Shown in pieces: positions 46,051 through 56,930 of a stretch of 64,000 nt of DNA (position 1 is the first letter of the stretch; each line of letters opens with the position of its first letter). The position numbers and the translations under genes were made by a program. The notes beneath the pieces are model-generated. The model did no database searches. It saw only the letters and a program-made list of their open reading frames with translations, and was not told the origin of the DNA. Source of the DNA: Heliocidaris tuberculata (lineage: Eukaryota; Echinodermata; Echinoidea; Camarodonta; Echinometridae); contig CM046851.1 in NCBI GenBank assembly GCA_025618425.1, positions 6,324,301-6,388,300 of the forward strand. The letters are read 5' to 3'.

Positions 46051-46315
46051 ATATTACTAATAATAATAATACACATGTATGTATAGCTTCTAAGCGCTTT
46101 AAAAAAAATGAAATGAACAGCATTATGCTTAATAAATTGTTTAAACAGAAACTTTAATAAAAACTACTATAACATAATGAGAACTATAATGAATAAAACA
46201 TAACTGCAAAGAATTATGAATTTTGAATTATGAATGAATTTCAAGATGACAAAATACACCAATTCTTATTTACGCATGATGAACCTTATCCAATTGCTTT
46301 GGGACAGTTTCTTTC

Positions 46316-46572
46316 GTGAAAGAAAAACATCCTACTGAGTAATACATTTTGAAAAAAATGACATTTTAGACATTTTGTGTCAGTGGAGCAAACGGGGGAG
46401 TTGTCCATAATTAATTCGAAATTTCCATGTATAGTGATTACAACTTTTCAAAATTCATATTTTTCTTATTACTTGTCCGATTTCGTTCAAACTTTTACCA
46501 CTCTGCTTCTCTGCTTTTTGCTCTTTCTTTCGTGAGACCAACTTGCCATTAAGGTTGCCGATTTCCCTTTAA
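46316..46572 (-). mobile_element. TTAA MITE, family 3, half element abutting an exon
   Basis: On the minus strand this follows the first half of the 41379 copy: TTAAAGGGAAATCGGCAACC, GAACGAAATCGGACAAG, GACAACTCCCCCGTTTGC, ATTACTCAGTAGGATG. The second half is missing. The terminal TTAA at 46569-46572 lies 12 bases before the first base of the next FReD exon, so the element end contributes to the pyrimidine-rich stretch of that acceptor. Confidence 0.75.
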
Positions 46573-46584
46573 TTATTTCAATAG

Positions 46585-46709
46585 CACCGACGGACAAAAA
46601 AGGTTGTGGAGCTTACAATAGTACAAAACAAGTACGTCCGATCAACCCAGGAGAAGGGGGTGAACAGTTCTACGTGTACTGCGAGGAAGACGGTTATATT
46701 GTTCTTCAG
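46585..46709 (+). CDS. FReD gene, exon encoding start of the fibrinogen domain
   Basis: Acceptor TTATTTCAATAG, donor CTTCAG followed by GTATAC. 125 nt, entering in phase 1 and leaving in phase 0. It encodes KKGCGAYNSTKQVRPINPG, then EQFYVYCEEDGYIVLQ. This fits the first segment of fibrinogen-related domains (first Cys, a turn, then F-x-V-Y-C-D and a W/I-V-x-Q strand). The usual GGGW before the VIQRR strand is reduced to DGYIVLQ. The next exon begins with the expected Arg-Arg. It lies 1.1 kb after the preceding exon and 10.8 kb before the next. Confidence 0.85.
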
Positions 46710-47162
46710 GTATACGAATGCAACTTGAATTCTAAAAATATATTTTAAACCCCTTACATAGCCCATGCCCACCATATGCACGAACATAATGCGCATTTAG
46801 CAATAAATACTGATGTTCACAAACGCTGGAAAAGCAGCGGAATAGGACCATTTAACCATTCACTACAGCACCCGTTCCCAAACACCGTGTCATATACAAA
46901 ATCAAGTGACCTTAAAGAGTACCTGAGGCCTGAACAAATAATTTGTGTATAGTTAGCTTACACAAAATCAACCCCAGAAAACTTAATTCGACATTCAACG
47001 GTGACAGCATACAGGAGATAGTGATTTTTTTTAATAAAATACCCAAAAAAATTGATATAAATAAGACTTGAGCAAAGACTAGTCGATCGATGACGATAGC
47101 TCACTAAGGATATATCGATTCAGGAACGTCTTCACTTTTCAATTTTCGATTCGATATAACTG
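46710..47162. other. Start of the 10.8-kb intron, unannotated part
   Basis: No repeat or exon recognised apart from short AT-rich runs. Confidence 0.5.
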
Positions 47163-47355
47163 TATAACACGATAAAAACTACTTTCGAAAAATAAACTCA
47201 AGGGCAATTTCAAAAGCCTATTGTATTGCCCCTAGAAATCAGGTTCGGATTACGTAATAAACCATTATAATGTTCGCACATTTCTAATGGTGATGGACAG
47301 GGCTATTGAAATTGTCTTGAGTTTATTTTTCGAAAGTAGTTTTTATCGTGTTATA
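47163..47355. mobile_element. 193-bp foldback MITE, copy 1
   Basis: Ends TATAACACGATAAAAACTAC and GTAGTTTTTATCGTGTTATA are complementary for about 50 bp each. The same 193-bp element occurs at 61028-61220 with roughly a dozen differences. TA at each end may be the target duplication. It sits directly against the satellite array. Confidence 0.9.
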
Positions 47356-50325
47356 TGTATTTTGCGCCTTATTTCTAATTTATTTGTTGTTTCATTTGGT
47401 CTGTAGATTCTTTGTAATTTATGCGCCTAACCAATTTTCTATTTCGATTTAAACGTTTTGTGTTGAATACTTGACTCATCTGTTGTTTTGTTTGGGTTGT
47501 AGATTCTCCATAAATTACGCGCCAACTGAATTTCAGTTCGATAAAAACAGTTTGTGTTGTATGCTTCATCCATTTGATGTTTTATTTCGGTTGTATATTA
47601 TCCAATAGTTACGCGCCAAATCAACTTCCAATTCGATATTTTTAAAAAAGTGCTTTGTTGTATACTTCATTCATTTGATGTTTTATTTGGGTTGTATATT
47701 ATCCCTAAGCTAAGCACCAAATCGATTTTCGATTCGATATATGTATTTCGCGTCTTAGTTCTGATTTATTTGTTGTTTCATTTGGTCTGTAGATTTTTTG
47801 TAATTTATGCGCCGAATTAATTTTCTATTCGATATAAACATTTTGCGTTGTATATTTCATCCATTTCATGTTTTATCTGATTTGTATATTATCCATTAGT
47901 TACGTGCCAAATCAATTTCCAATTCGATATTCAAAAAAAAAACGTGCATGTTTTGTTGTATACTTCATTCATTTCATATTTTATTTGGGTTGTATATTAT
48001 CCCTAAGTTAAGCGCCATATCAATTTTCGATTCGATAAATGTATTTTGCGTCTTAGTTCCAATATATTGTTGTTTAATTTGGTCAGTAGATTCTTTGTAA
48101 TTTATGCGCTGAACCAATTTTCTATTCGATATAAACGTTTTGTGTTGAATACTTGATTCATTTGTTGTTTTGTTTGGGTTGTAGATTCTCTATAACTTAC
48201 CCGCCAACTTATAAGTTTCATTTCGATAAAAACATTTTGCGTTGTATACTTCATTCATTTCATATTATATTTGGGATGTATATTATCCCTAAGTTACGCG
48301 CCAAATCAATTTTCGATTCGATATATGTATTTTATGTCTTAGTTCTAATTTATTTGTTGTTTCATTTGGTCTGCAGATTCTTTGTAATTTATGCGCCGAA
48401 CCAATTTTCTATTCGATATAAACATTTCACGTTGTATACTTCATCCATTTCATGTTTTATTTGATTTGTACATTATCCATTAGTTACGTGCCAAATCAAA
48501 TTCCAATTGATAGGAAAACATTTTGTGTTGTATACTTCATTCATTTCATATTTTATTTGGGTTGTATATTATCCCTAAGTTAAGCGCCAAATCAATTTTA
48601 GATTCGATATGTATTTTGCGTCTTAGTTCTAATTTATTTGTTGTTTCATTTTGGTCTGTCGATTCTTTGTAATTTATGCGCCTAACCAATTTTCTATTCT
48701 ATTTAAACGTTTTGTGTTGAATATTTGATTCATCTGTTGTTTTGTTTGGGTTGTAGATTCTCCATAAATTACGCGCCAACTGAATTTCAGTTCGATAAAA
48801 ACAGTTTGTGTTGTATGCTTCATCCATTTGATGTTTTATTTGGGTTGTATATTATCCAATAGTTACGCGCCAAATCAACTTCCAATTCGATAAAAAAAAA
48901 CTAATAAATTTTTTTAAAAAGTTTTTCGTTGTATACTTCATTCATTTAATGTTTTATTTGGGTTGTATATTATCCCTAAGCTAAGCACCAAATCAATTTT
49001 CGATTCAATATATGTATTTCGCGTCTTAGTTCTGATTTGTTTGTTGTTTTAATTTGGTCTGTAGATTCTTTGTAATTTATGCTCCGAATCAATTTTCTAT
49101 TCGATATAAACATTTTGCGTTGTACACTTCATCCATTTCATGTTTTATTTGATTTGTATATTATCCATTAGTTACGTGCCAAATCAATTTCCAATTCGAT
49201 ATTCAAAAAAAAAACGTGTTTTGTTGTATATTTCGTCCATTTGATGTTTTATTCGGGTTGTATATTATCCATTAGTTACGCGCCAAATCAATTTGCAATC
49301 GATAAAAGAAACATTTTGCGTTGTATATTTCATTCATTTCATATTTTATTTGGGTTGTATATTATCCCTAAGTTAAGCGCCAAATCAATTTTCGATTCGA
49401 TAAATGTATTTTGCGTCTTGGTTCCAATATATTTGTTGTTTCATTTGGTCAGTAGATTCTTTGTAATTTATGCGCCAAACCATTTCATATTCAACATTAA
49501 CGTTTTGTGTTGAATACTTGATTCATTTGTTGTTTTATTTGGGTTGTAGATTCTCTATAAATTAGGCGCCAACTACATTTTGCGTTGTATACTTCATTCA
49601 TTTCATATTTCATTTGGGTTGTAAATTATCCCTAAGTTAAGCGCCAACTTCAATTTTTGATTCGATAAATGTATTTTGCGTCTTAATTCCAATTTATTCG
49701 TTGTTTCATTTTGGTCTGCAGATTCTTAGTAATAAATGCGCCGAACCAATTTTCTGCTCGATATAGACATTTTGCGTTGTCATGGTTGTATACTTCATCC
49801 ATTTCATGTTTTATTTGATTTGTATATTATTCATTAGTTACGTGCCAAATCAATTTCCAATTGATAGGAAAACATTTTGTGTTGTATACTTCATTCATTT
49901 CATATTTTATTTGGGTTGTATATTATCCCTAAGTTAAGCGCCAAATCAATTTGCGATTCGATATATGTATTTTGTGTCTTAGTTCTAATTTATTTGTTGT
50001 TTCATTTCGTCAGTAAATTCTTTGTAGTCTATGCGCCGAACATTTTGCGTTGTATACTACTTCATTCATTTGTTGTTTATTTGGGGTATAGAATCCCTGT
50101 AAGTTAGGCCCCAAATCAATTTTTGATTCTTTAAAAACATTCTCTTGTATGACTTCATTCATTTGTTTTATTTGAGTTGTAGATTATCCATAAGTTACGC
50201 TCCAAGTCAATTTCCAATTCGATAAAAACATTTTGCGTTGTATCATTCATTCATCTGTTGTTTCATTAGGGTTGAATATTATCAGTTAGTTCCGCCCCAA
50301 ATCAATTTTCGAGTATTTGTCAGCC
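47356..50325. repeat. Satellite array, ~97-bp monomers in higher-order units
   Basis: About 30 diverged ~97-bp monomers, each with a TTGTTGTTTCATTTGGTCTG-like middle and ending near CGCCAAATCAATTTTCGATT. The anchor TGTATTTTGCGTCTTAG recurs near 47355, 47743, 48037, 48325, 48610, 49012, 49403, 49668 and 49966, so three or four monomers form a unit of about 290 or 390 bp. A larger period of about 1.26 kb is visible (ATGCGCCTAACCAATTTTCT at 47421 and 48676). Open frames of 76-103 codons are repeat artefacts. It lies inside the FReD intron. Confidence 0.9.
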
Positions 50326-50520
50326 CCGGCGCTGCACATAGCAGACGACAAAGCGATAATGCAATCGCAATAATTCCATTATCGCGTCTTGGCGTTCGCC
50401 GAACGTGCACGCATAAAAAAAAAAAGGAAACGACTAGAAAACTGCTCGCGCGGAACTCAACTCGAGTTTTTTTGTTTTTGTTTTTTTGGTTTGTTATTTG
50501 TTTTGTTTTGAAACAAATTT
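50326..50520. other. GC-richer junction after the satellite
   Basis: From about 50325 the satellite gives way to a GC-richer segment (CAGCCCCGGCGCTGCACATA) with a possible hairpin CGATAATG...CATTATCG (50360-50395). Origin unknown. Confidence 0.4.
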
Positions 50521-50942
50521 TATTTTGATATATTCACAAACAAATCGTACATGTGTCATAAAACAATACATAATGAAATAAAATATTACAAATAATTTTC
50601 AACAGTATAACATATATACTTGCACTTAATGAAGATTACGCAGTAACATAACAAGATTAATAATTGTATAATACATTTTTTTTAAACAACAACAACAACA
50701 ACAACAGCACACACAAAAAAACAACAACAACAACAACAACGTAATATTGAACTATGCGCACCCAATCTGGAATAATTCTTGAGATGTATTGCCAATGTAT
50801 TCCTCTCTTGTGCAATCTTATATTCTTCTTCCCTCTATTTTCTAAAAATTTTGCTCATGGTTTCAACAGATGGCAGATCAGATTTCTGCCTTGCAGAATA
50901 AAATTTCCTTTTTGACAATTCAGATTACTGTATTTAAACATT

Positions 50943-52043
50943 CTATCCATCAATCCCTAATAAAGTGTCTTCCAAAGAGAGATTCTCCCATTCTTTCAAC
51001 CTTAATTTGTGTCCGATAACTTTCCACAGTGCTTGAACTTTCAAGCAGCCTTTAAATAAGTGATCAAAAGTTTCAACTTCTTGATCACAAAACGAGCATT
51101 TGTTAGAAAGGATAAAACCTATTGTATGGAGTTTTTTGTTTGTGTAGATAACCCCATGCAACTGTTTAAATTGAAATTCTCGAAGTTTACCATTCAGATT
51201 TTATCTAAGGTTTCTTTTCTTCTAAATATTTCCAGAGAAATATGGTCGTCTTGGGAATTTTTACTTTGTAATGTATTAAGCCTAAATGCTTTCCACCCAA
51301 TTGACAGAGCGTCATATATATACCATATATTTTCAAAATATCGTTAGAATCCATACCGCAGTTTTGAAAATATGATACTGGCCTTAACTCTTTGCCCTGT
51401 GCATTATGAAACCCATGGCTGCTGGATTATTTCAAAGGCTATATCTTTTGTACGTGATTTCTGTCGACGATCGTCGACAGAAGCGAGAACCCGGAAGTGA
51501 CAGTGGTCGGCAATAGCGGGCTATGAGTTAAGTGGCCGTTTCCATCAATCAAATGAATAAGTTTAAATATATCATGATTTACAATTTTACATCAAACACC
51601 AATTTATTATCAATACATACATGTTTGTGACTGAATATTATTATGTTTGAAACACAATCATTCCCTTTTGTCCTGCATTCTTCCATTTCTTGCCACACTT
51701 TCAACATTTCAAAATAGAATGTTGGTACCTTCACATTGATCTTGGAGATATCATAATTCCATTGAAAAATGAAAACACCATCAATTGATTTGCATAAACT
51801 ATTGAAAAGCATCTTCCATTTCATTTGATTTTCACAATATATTAATCTCTTTATCCACATAACACGTTGTGCTTTAATAAAAAGTTCAAAATTTGTTACC
51901 AGTAAACCTCCATTTCTATATTTTTGATACATTGTGTTTCTTTTTATTTTATTTTGTCCTTTCCAAATAAAGTCAAATGTAATTCTTTCTATTTCCACAT
52001 AAACCCACTTCGGTACCACGATTAAAGATTCGACATATATCAA
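50943..52043 (-). pseudogene. Tx1-like LINE C-terminal region
   Basis: Includes PKWVYVEIERITFDFIWKG, the YRNGGLLVTNFELFIKAQ block, and near the end CSFCDQEVETFDHLFKGC, a zinc-binding-like CxxC...HxxxxC arrangement common at the C-terminus of these proteins. A MITE interrupts it. Confidence 0.75.
51384..51531. mobile_element. 148-bp TTAA MITE with a central palindrome
   Basis: Bounded by TTAACTC and GAGTTAA. It holds a perfect 24-bp palindrome at 51459-51482 centred on CGACGATCGTCG. Inserted in the Tx1-like LINE. No coding capacity. Confidence 0.6.
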
Positions 52044-52076
52044 TTTTGAAAGTGCATACTTTTCAGAAGATGAATT

Positions 52077-53833
52077 TTACCAAATAATGGTCAAATCTCT
52101 TTGCTTCCACCAACTCAATAACTTTTTTATTGCGCTTAATATTTCTTTGTAGTTCATTTCTTCTTTAACCTTAACATCCATGGAAAAATATATTCCTAGT
52201 ATCTTCACAACTTCCACCATATTCCACCCTTTGGGGACAGAGTCCTGGTTTGTATTGGTTCCTAATCTCATTAATTTTTTTTGTCCCTGTTCAAAATGAG
52301 ACCACTTAATTTACCAAAAACTTCAAAAAGTACTTCTTATCTTTCTAAGGACTGTGCATCTTGTACGAAAATTGTTACATCATTAGTGTATAGCATTTGT
52401 TTAACTTCATTCTGAGCAAATGAAAAACCTTTAACACCTATATCATTTCTTATAACATTTGCAAGTAATTCAATAGTTAGTATAAAAAGGTATGGCGAGA
52501 GGGGATCTCCCTGTCTCACTCCCCTCTGTATATCAAAATAACCTGTTGTGAAACCACCTTTCATGACAAAACTACATGCTCCACTGTCCAATGTTTTGAT
52601 CCACTGTCTAAAAGATGCCCCAAATCCAAAAATTTCTAATACCTTTTGTATGAACTCGTATGATCAGAGTCAAATGCCTTTTCAAAATCCACTGCTAATA
52701 AATAGCCGTTTACACTGTTATTCAAAGCCTGAAATAAAATATCATCGATTAGACGAACTGCTTCACCTATATTTCGATTATTAATTTGTCCAACCTGATC
52801 AACCTGTATAATTTCGGGGAAAACCTCTTTAATTCTTTTGGCAAGGACTTTGGTGAGAATCTTATAATCGGTGTTTAACAATGTAATAGGTCTGTAGTTT
52901 TTAATGTATAGAGGGTTTTTACCTACTTTTTCAATTAAAGTAATGACCCCTTGTTACTGTGATGCAAGTAATTCACCTTTATCAAAAGCTTCATTTAAAC
53001 AATCAACCACTAGGTCATCAATGACATACCAAAAAGTGGAGTAGAATTCTGTAGTTAAACCGTCATTACCTGGGGCATTGTTAAAGGCATTGATTAACTT
53101 TGCCCAGGATTGAAAAAAAAATTCACTGTTCCAGCTAATGCTGTAATCATAATTGCAAACCTTTAGCTCAGACAGGAATCGCCTGAGTTTTATAAGCTGA
53201 TCGGTCGTTTATATATCAAGATATTTACGATTGAACATTGATGTCGGGATAGAGTACCACCGAACCCTAAAAAAACTCTTACGGTTGGCATACCTCGCTC
53301 TATCACAGAATACCGTACGGGCTGGAAACCCGCTCTGAAATCGCCAAGCGCTGGTGCTTGGTTTTTGTGACTGCAGCGCAGCGAAGAAGCCGAGCGACTT
53401 GCGCTACCGATTGATCGCGATTTTCTCTTTTTTAGGATAGTAAACGGGTTTCATTTTCTCTCATACTTTCACATATCCTTAATTATATATGTAGTTACAG
53501 GACTGCACACAATTCACTGGCATTTGAGCTGATTTTACAATTTTTCACAAAGTTAATCAATCACTGCTGCATGCTCTTTAGAGCTTCGAAACATTCATTT
53601 TTACTTAATTTACCTTCAAAGCTATCTTTGCTGTCTTCTGATAGTTTAACAATACCTTGGAGGAAAGGGACTTTTTCCATTATATCTTCAACATCATCGC
53701 AAACTCCCTTACATGAATATAAAGAGCTGTAGAATAATTTGATAATTTTAAGAATATCACCTTTGTCGCTGTGTATCTGATTATCTTCATCCATTAATCT
53801 ATGAATCTCAGATTTACATTTATTGGATAACAC
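52077..53833 (-). pseudogene. Tx1-like LINE reverse transcriptase
   Basis: Blocks from 53833 downwards: ILKIIKLFYSSLYSC, KLSKNECFEALKSMQQ, then an insertion. After it come NNAPGNDGLTTEFY, IKNYRPITLLNTDYKILTK, LAVDFEKAFDS, RGVRQGDPLSPYLFIL and MLYTNDVTIFVQD, followed by LGIYFSMD. The catalytic box reads YTND instead of YADD. Frameshifts and stops occur between blocks. Confidence 0.8.
53110..53555. mobile_element. Unknown ~440-bp insertion inside the Tx1-like RT
   Basis: It separates the KNECFEALKSMQQ block from PGNDGLTTEFY, which are normally close together. It is GC-richer than its host, with hairpins CCAAGC/GCTTGG (about 53347-53365) and CGGG/CCCG (about 53317-53332). A box-A-like TAGCTCAGACAGG lies at about 53163, but no box B at tRNA spacing. 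Ends and superfamily unknown. Confidence 0.5.
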
Positions 53834-54207
53834 TAATTGTTCGAAAAATGCAGAATTCTATTCTCCGTTTTCAATCCAGGCAGCTCGTGACCTTACTTTG
53901 AGACCATCTAGACCATTATCATATAATGTTTTAAGAAGCTCTCTTTTTGCCTCCAAATTTTCCAGTAGAACATTAGAATGATTCACTGCAATTTGTTGTT
54001 CTAAATTTTGCACTTCAGTTTCTAAAATCAACTTTTGCTTGTTTCTTTCTTGTGGCTTGTTTTTTATATACTTCCGGGTGTATTCTCTAATTTTTAATAA
54101 AGCCCCAGAGCAATGAATTATTAGAAAAGAGATTCCCGTATTGTTTTTTCCAACTTAGAATTTCATTTTTCATACCAGTAACATATTCTTTATCATAACA
54201 TAAACTT

Positions 54208-55019
54208 TTATTGAATTTCCAGTATGAGGGACCCCGCTTCACGTCTTTTTTTACTATTACTACAGGTAAGCCAGATTCCAGAATGATCTGGAGTTATAGA
54301 CGGTAAAATCTCACATTTTACAACAAATGTTTCGACTTCTTTTGAGATTATCCAGTAGTCTAACCGACTTTGAATAAGCGGTGTTTTCTGTCTGAAAGTA
54401 AACTGTTGTTTTCCGGATTTCTTTTCCTCCAAACATGAAATAATTGAAATTTGTCCATGAACTCTGAAAATTCTGTATTGAATCTGGATTTTACCTGTAT
54501 AGTTGACCCCACATGGTCTAATTTATCATCTAATATCATATTAAAATCACCACCTAATATAATAACATGATTGAGGGAGAACAATATTATTTATTTTTCT
54601 CAAGAAATCTATCTGCTCATTTGCCTTATTTCTTGTTGGAAAATAAACATTTCCTATTAGCATTCTAACTCCAACTAATTCGCAATCAAATATAATATAT
54701 CTGCCATCATTGTCCTTTTCCACCTTTAAAATGTTCAAGTTAAGATGTGGTTTTTTCATTACCATAACCCCCCTCCCCCCCCCCCCCCCCCCCCCCTTCT
54801 ATGATTTGTGCCATGGCTATAAAACACCTCACCACTCCATTCAGAATTCCCTGTGGTTGTAATCTCCGCCATGCTGTATGTTTCTTGTAACATGGAAATA
54901 TCACCCTTTTTTTGTTTACACCATTCAAAAATTGTTTCCATTTTTGTCTTCTCCCTTATCGCTCGGACATTTAAAGACACCATATTGACCTTTGCTTTTT
55001 CCGCTGAAGTCCTATCCAT
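54208..55019 (-). pseudogene. Tx1-like LINE endonuclease region
   Basis: Starts VNMVSLNVRAIREKTK and IFEWCKQKKGDISMLQETY (the QET motif of AP endonucleases). Then come VRMLIGNVYFPT, ILGGDFNMILDDKLD (GDFN motif), QSRLDYWIISKEVETF (RLDY motif) and ITPDHSGIWLT (SDH-type motif). At least three frame changes and a C run break it. Confidence 0.8.
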
Positions 55020-55073
55020 GCAGGATTATTGTAAATACAATAATAGACATCGAAACCACATCTACCTTAAATA

Positions 55074-55579
55074 TTAAAGGAAAAGTTCACCCTGAAGTTT
55101 ACTCGAGTTTAAAAAATGCAGAAAAAATAAAGAAAAATATTGGCGAAGGTTTGATAAAAATCGGTCAAATAATAAAAGAGTTATGCGTACTTAAAGTTTT
55201 GGATTTGTGACGTCACATGCGAGCAGCTGCCCATTGGTAATGTAATAAATATTCCATATATTCGCATTTTTTTTTACGTTCCAAGATAAATTAATATTGT
55301 TTCTTTTCAGAATCCAGTATTGAATAACATTTCTGACAATACATCAAATGCACAGACGAAAATATTCTAAATTTTCTGAGAAAATTATATTTTATGGAAT
55401 ATTTATCATATTACATAATGGAGGAGCTGCTCGCATGTGACGTCACAAAATAAAAACTTCAAAAGTCCATAACTCCATTATTCTTTAACGGATTTTGTCC
55501 AAACTTGCGCCAATATTTTTCTTTATTTTTTCTGCATTTTTTAAACCCAAGTAATCTTCGGGGTGAACTTTCCCTTTAA
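55074..55579. mobile_element. TTAA MITE, family 4 (complete)
   Basis: 506 bp bounded by TTAA. Ends TTAAAGGAAAAGTTCACCC and GGGTGAACTTTCCCTTTAA. Inner arms contain GTGACGTCACATGCGAGCAG and CTGCTCGCATGTGACGTCAC. It lies next to the 5' end of the Tx1-like LINE remnant. Confidence 0.9.
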
Positions 55580-56110
55580 GAAAGAAGATCCAAAAAGAGA
55601 GATAGCAGGAATATTTGCCCGTGTTACACTGCACCAAACCTCTCTTACATTAAGCGTTGTACTCCCAGCATCAAGCTTATTACGTAATGAATACGCCAGT
55701 GAATACATTACAAAAAGGGTGCTCAACTTGGAACATAGACTGTCATGAAAACATACGCAAATCCAAATTCTAAACAAATGACAAAAACAGAAATCAAAAC
55801 AGGCATTCATTCCTAGACGCAGCATATGAAAGAATTCCTTCTTTTTACTTGGCTGTGTCCGCTCCCCATTTCGCATCCCACCCAATCACACATAATTTAG
55901 GATTTCTTCTATTTCCTCCTATACATGTATTTTTTCCTTCCCAAAATCCCTTCACCCTTCATCTTTTCTAAGCCTCTTTCTTTGAAGCTCGGGCGAATCA
56001 AAACCATTGCTTAACCAAAAATAAGTAGAAAGGGACGAAATGAAAGGAGAAAAAAAAAATTAAAAAAAGCTGCGGATCATTGTGACACGGCTATTTTTTC
56101 GGATGTACAG
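55580..56110. other. Non-coding stretch inside the FReD intron
   Basis: Short overlapping frames on both strands show no known motif. Confidence 0.4.
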
Positions 56111-56355
56111 CCTGTGGCGTCGCTAGCGGGGGGGGGGGGATGTCACACCCGCAGTCAAAATTGTTTTCGGCAAATGTGCCACCTCTGTCGGCAAAGAAGG
56201 AGGGGGGAAAGAGAGAGGGAAGAGGAAAGAGAAAAGGAAAAGGGGAAAAGAGGAAGGATAAGAAAAAACGAAAAGAAAAGAGAAAAGCAAAAGGAAAGGA
56301 AAACAAAAACAGAAAGAAAAGAAGGAAAGAAAAGGGGAAGGAAAGAAAAAGAAGG
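56111..56355 (+). repeat. Poly(G) and purine-rich tract
   Basis: A GTGGCGTCGCTAGC terminus-like phrase followed by a G run at about 56130, then about 155 bp of almost pure purine (56195-56355). Lys/Glu/Arg-rich frames are compositional. Confidence 0.75.
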
Positions 56356-56358
56356 AAT

Positions 56359-56930
56359 ACTGGCCATCTTACGATTTTTGTTGTCACAAGATGATCGTAC
56401 GTGCAACTCACGGTACTCACAAGTCATTCGTAAGAAGATCTTACGAATTTTTGTATATTTTGTAGGGTTGCAAAAAGGCGCCCTCGTCATCTTCCACCGC
56501 CTCCACCCGGTCACTTCCGATGACCATCATCTCTTGATGAAGAGGCTGTTGCTGCAGCTCTCCCACTCTCGCTCCTTCCTCCTCATCTCCCTCCTTTTTT
56601 TTTCTTTCCCTTCGCCCTCTTTCCTCTAATAGACTTACCTTTTGGTCCCATATTTCTTCGACAGGAGATGCTTCCTCGTCGAACACCATGAATAGAGTGA
56701 GGATTTGAACTTTGTGCAATTGTTGAGTTTTAGGGGGTATAAAGCACTACTGCCATCTTGAAAGTATCAAACTTTCAACAGTCGCAGAATTTTCGACAGT
56801 ACACGGCAGCGCCTTTTTGCAACCCGACAAAATATACACAAATTCGTAAGATCTTCTTACTAATGACTTGAGAGTGCCGTGAGTTGCACGTACGACCATC
56901 TTGAGACAATAAAAATCGTAAGATGGCAGT
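56359..56930. mobile_element. Foldback element with ~122-bp arms and TACGAA-type motifs
   Basis: The left arm (56359-56482: CATCTTACGATTTTTGTTGT, AAGAAGATCTTACGAATTTT, GGGTTGCAAAAAGGCGCC) and right arm (56809-56930) are inverted copies with scattered differences. The 325-bp interior is CT-rich and GA-containing with no recognised domain. TTACGA or TCGTAA motifs recur in the arms and in the following 250 bp. Confidence 0.75.

Larger units (their letters stand above)
50521..55030 (-). mobile_element. Tx1-like LINE, long but dead, antisense in the FReD intron
   Basis: The minus strand holds, in order, an AP-type endonuclease, a reverse transcriptase and a C-terminal zinc-knuckle-like region, with many frameshifts and stops (see the three pseudogene entries). 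The overall similarity is to L1-type elements of the Tx1 group. It is interrupted by a TTAA MITE (51384-51531), an unknown insertion (about 53110-53555) and a C run (about 54770-54797). A (CAA)n tract at 50686-50740 lies near its 3' end. Confidence 0.75.

Noticed and set aside
48153..50107. Frames of 76-103 codons that resemble each other
   Set aside because: They are the satellite monomers read in one phase. The similarity is repeat structure, not a gene family.
53155..53200. Possible tRNA start (TAGCTCAGACAGG box A)
   Set aside because: No box B at the right distance, and no cloverleaf can be folded from the following 75 bases.
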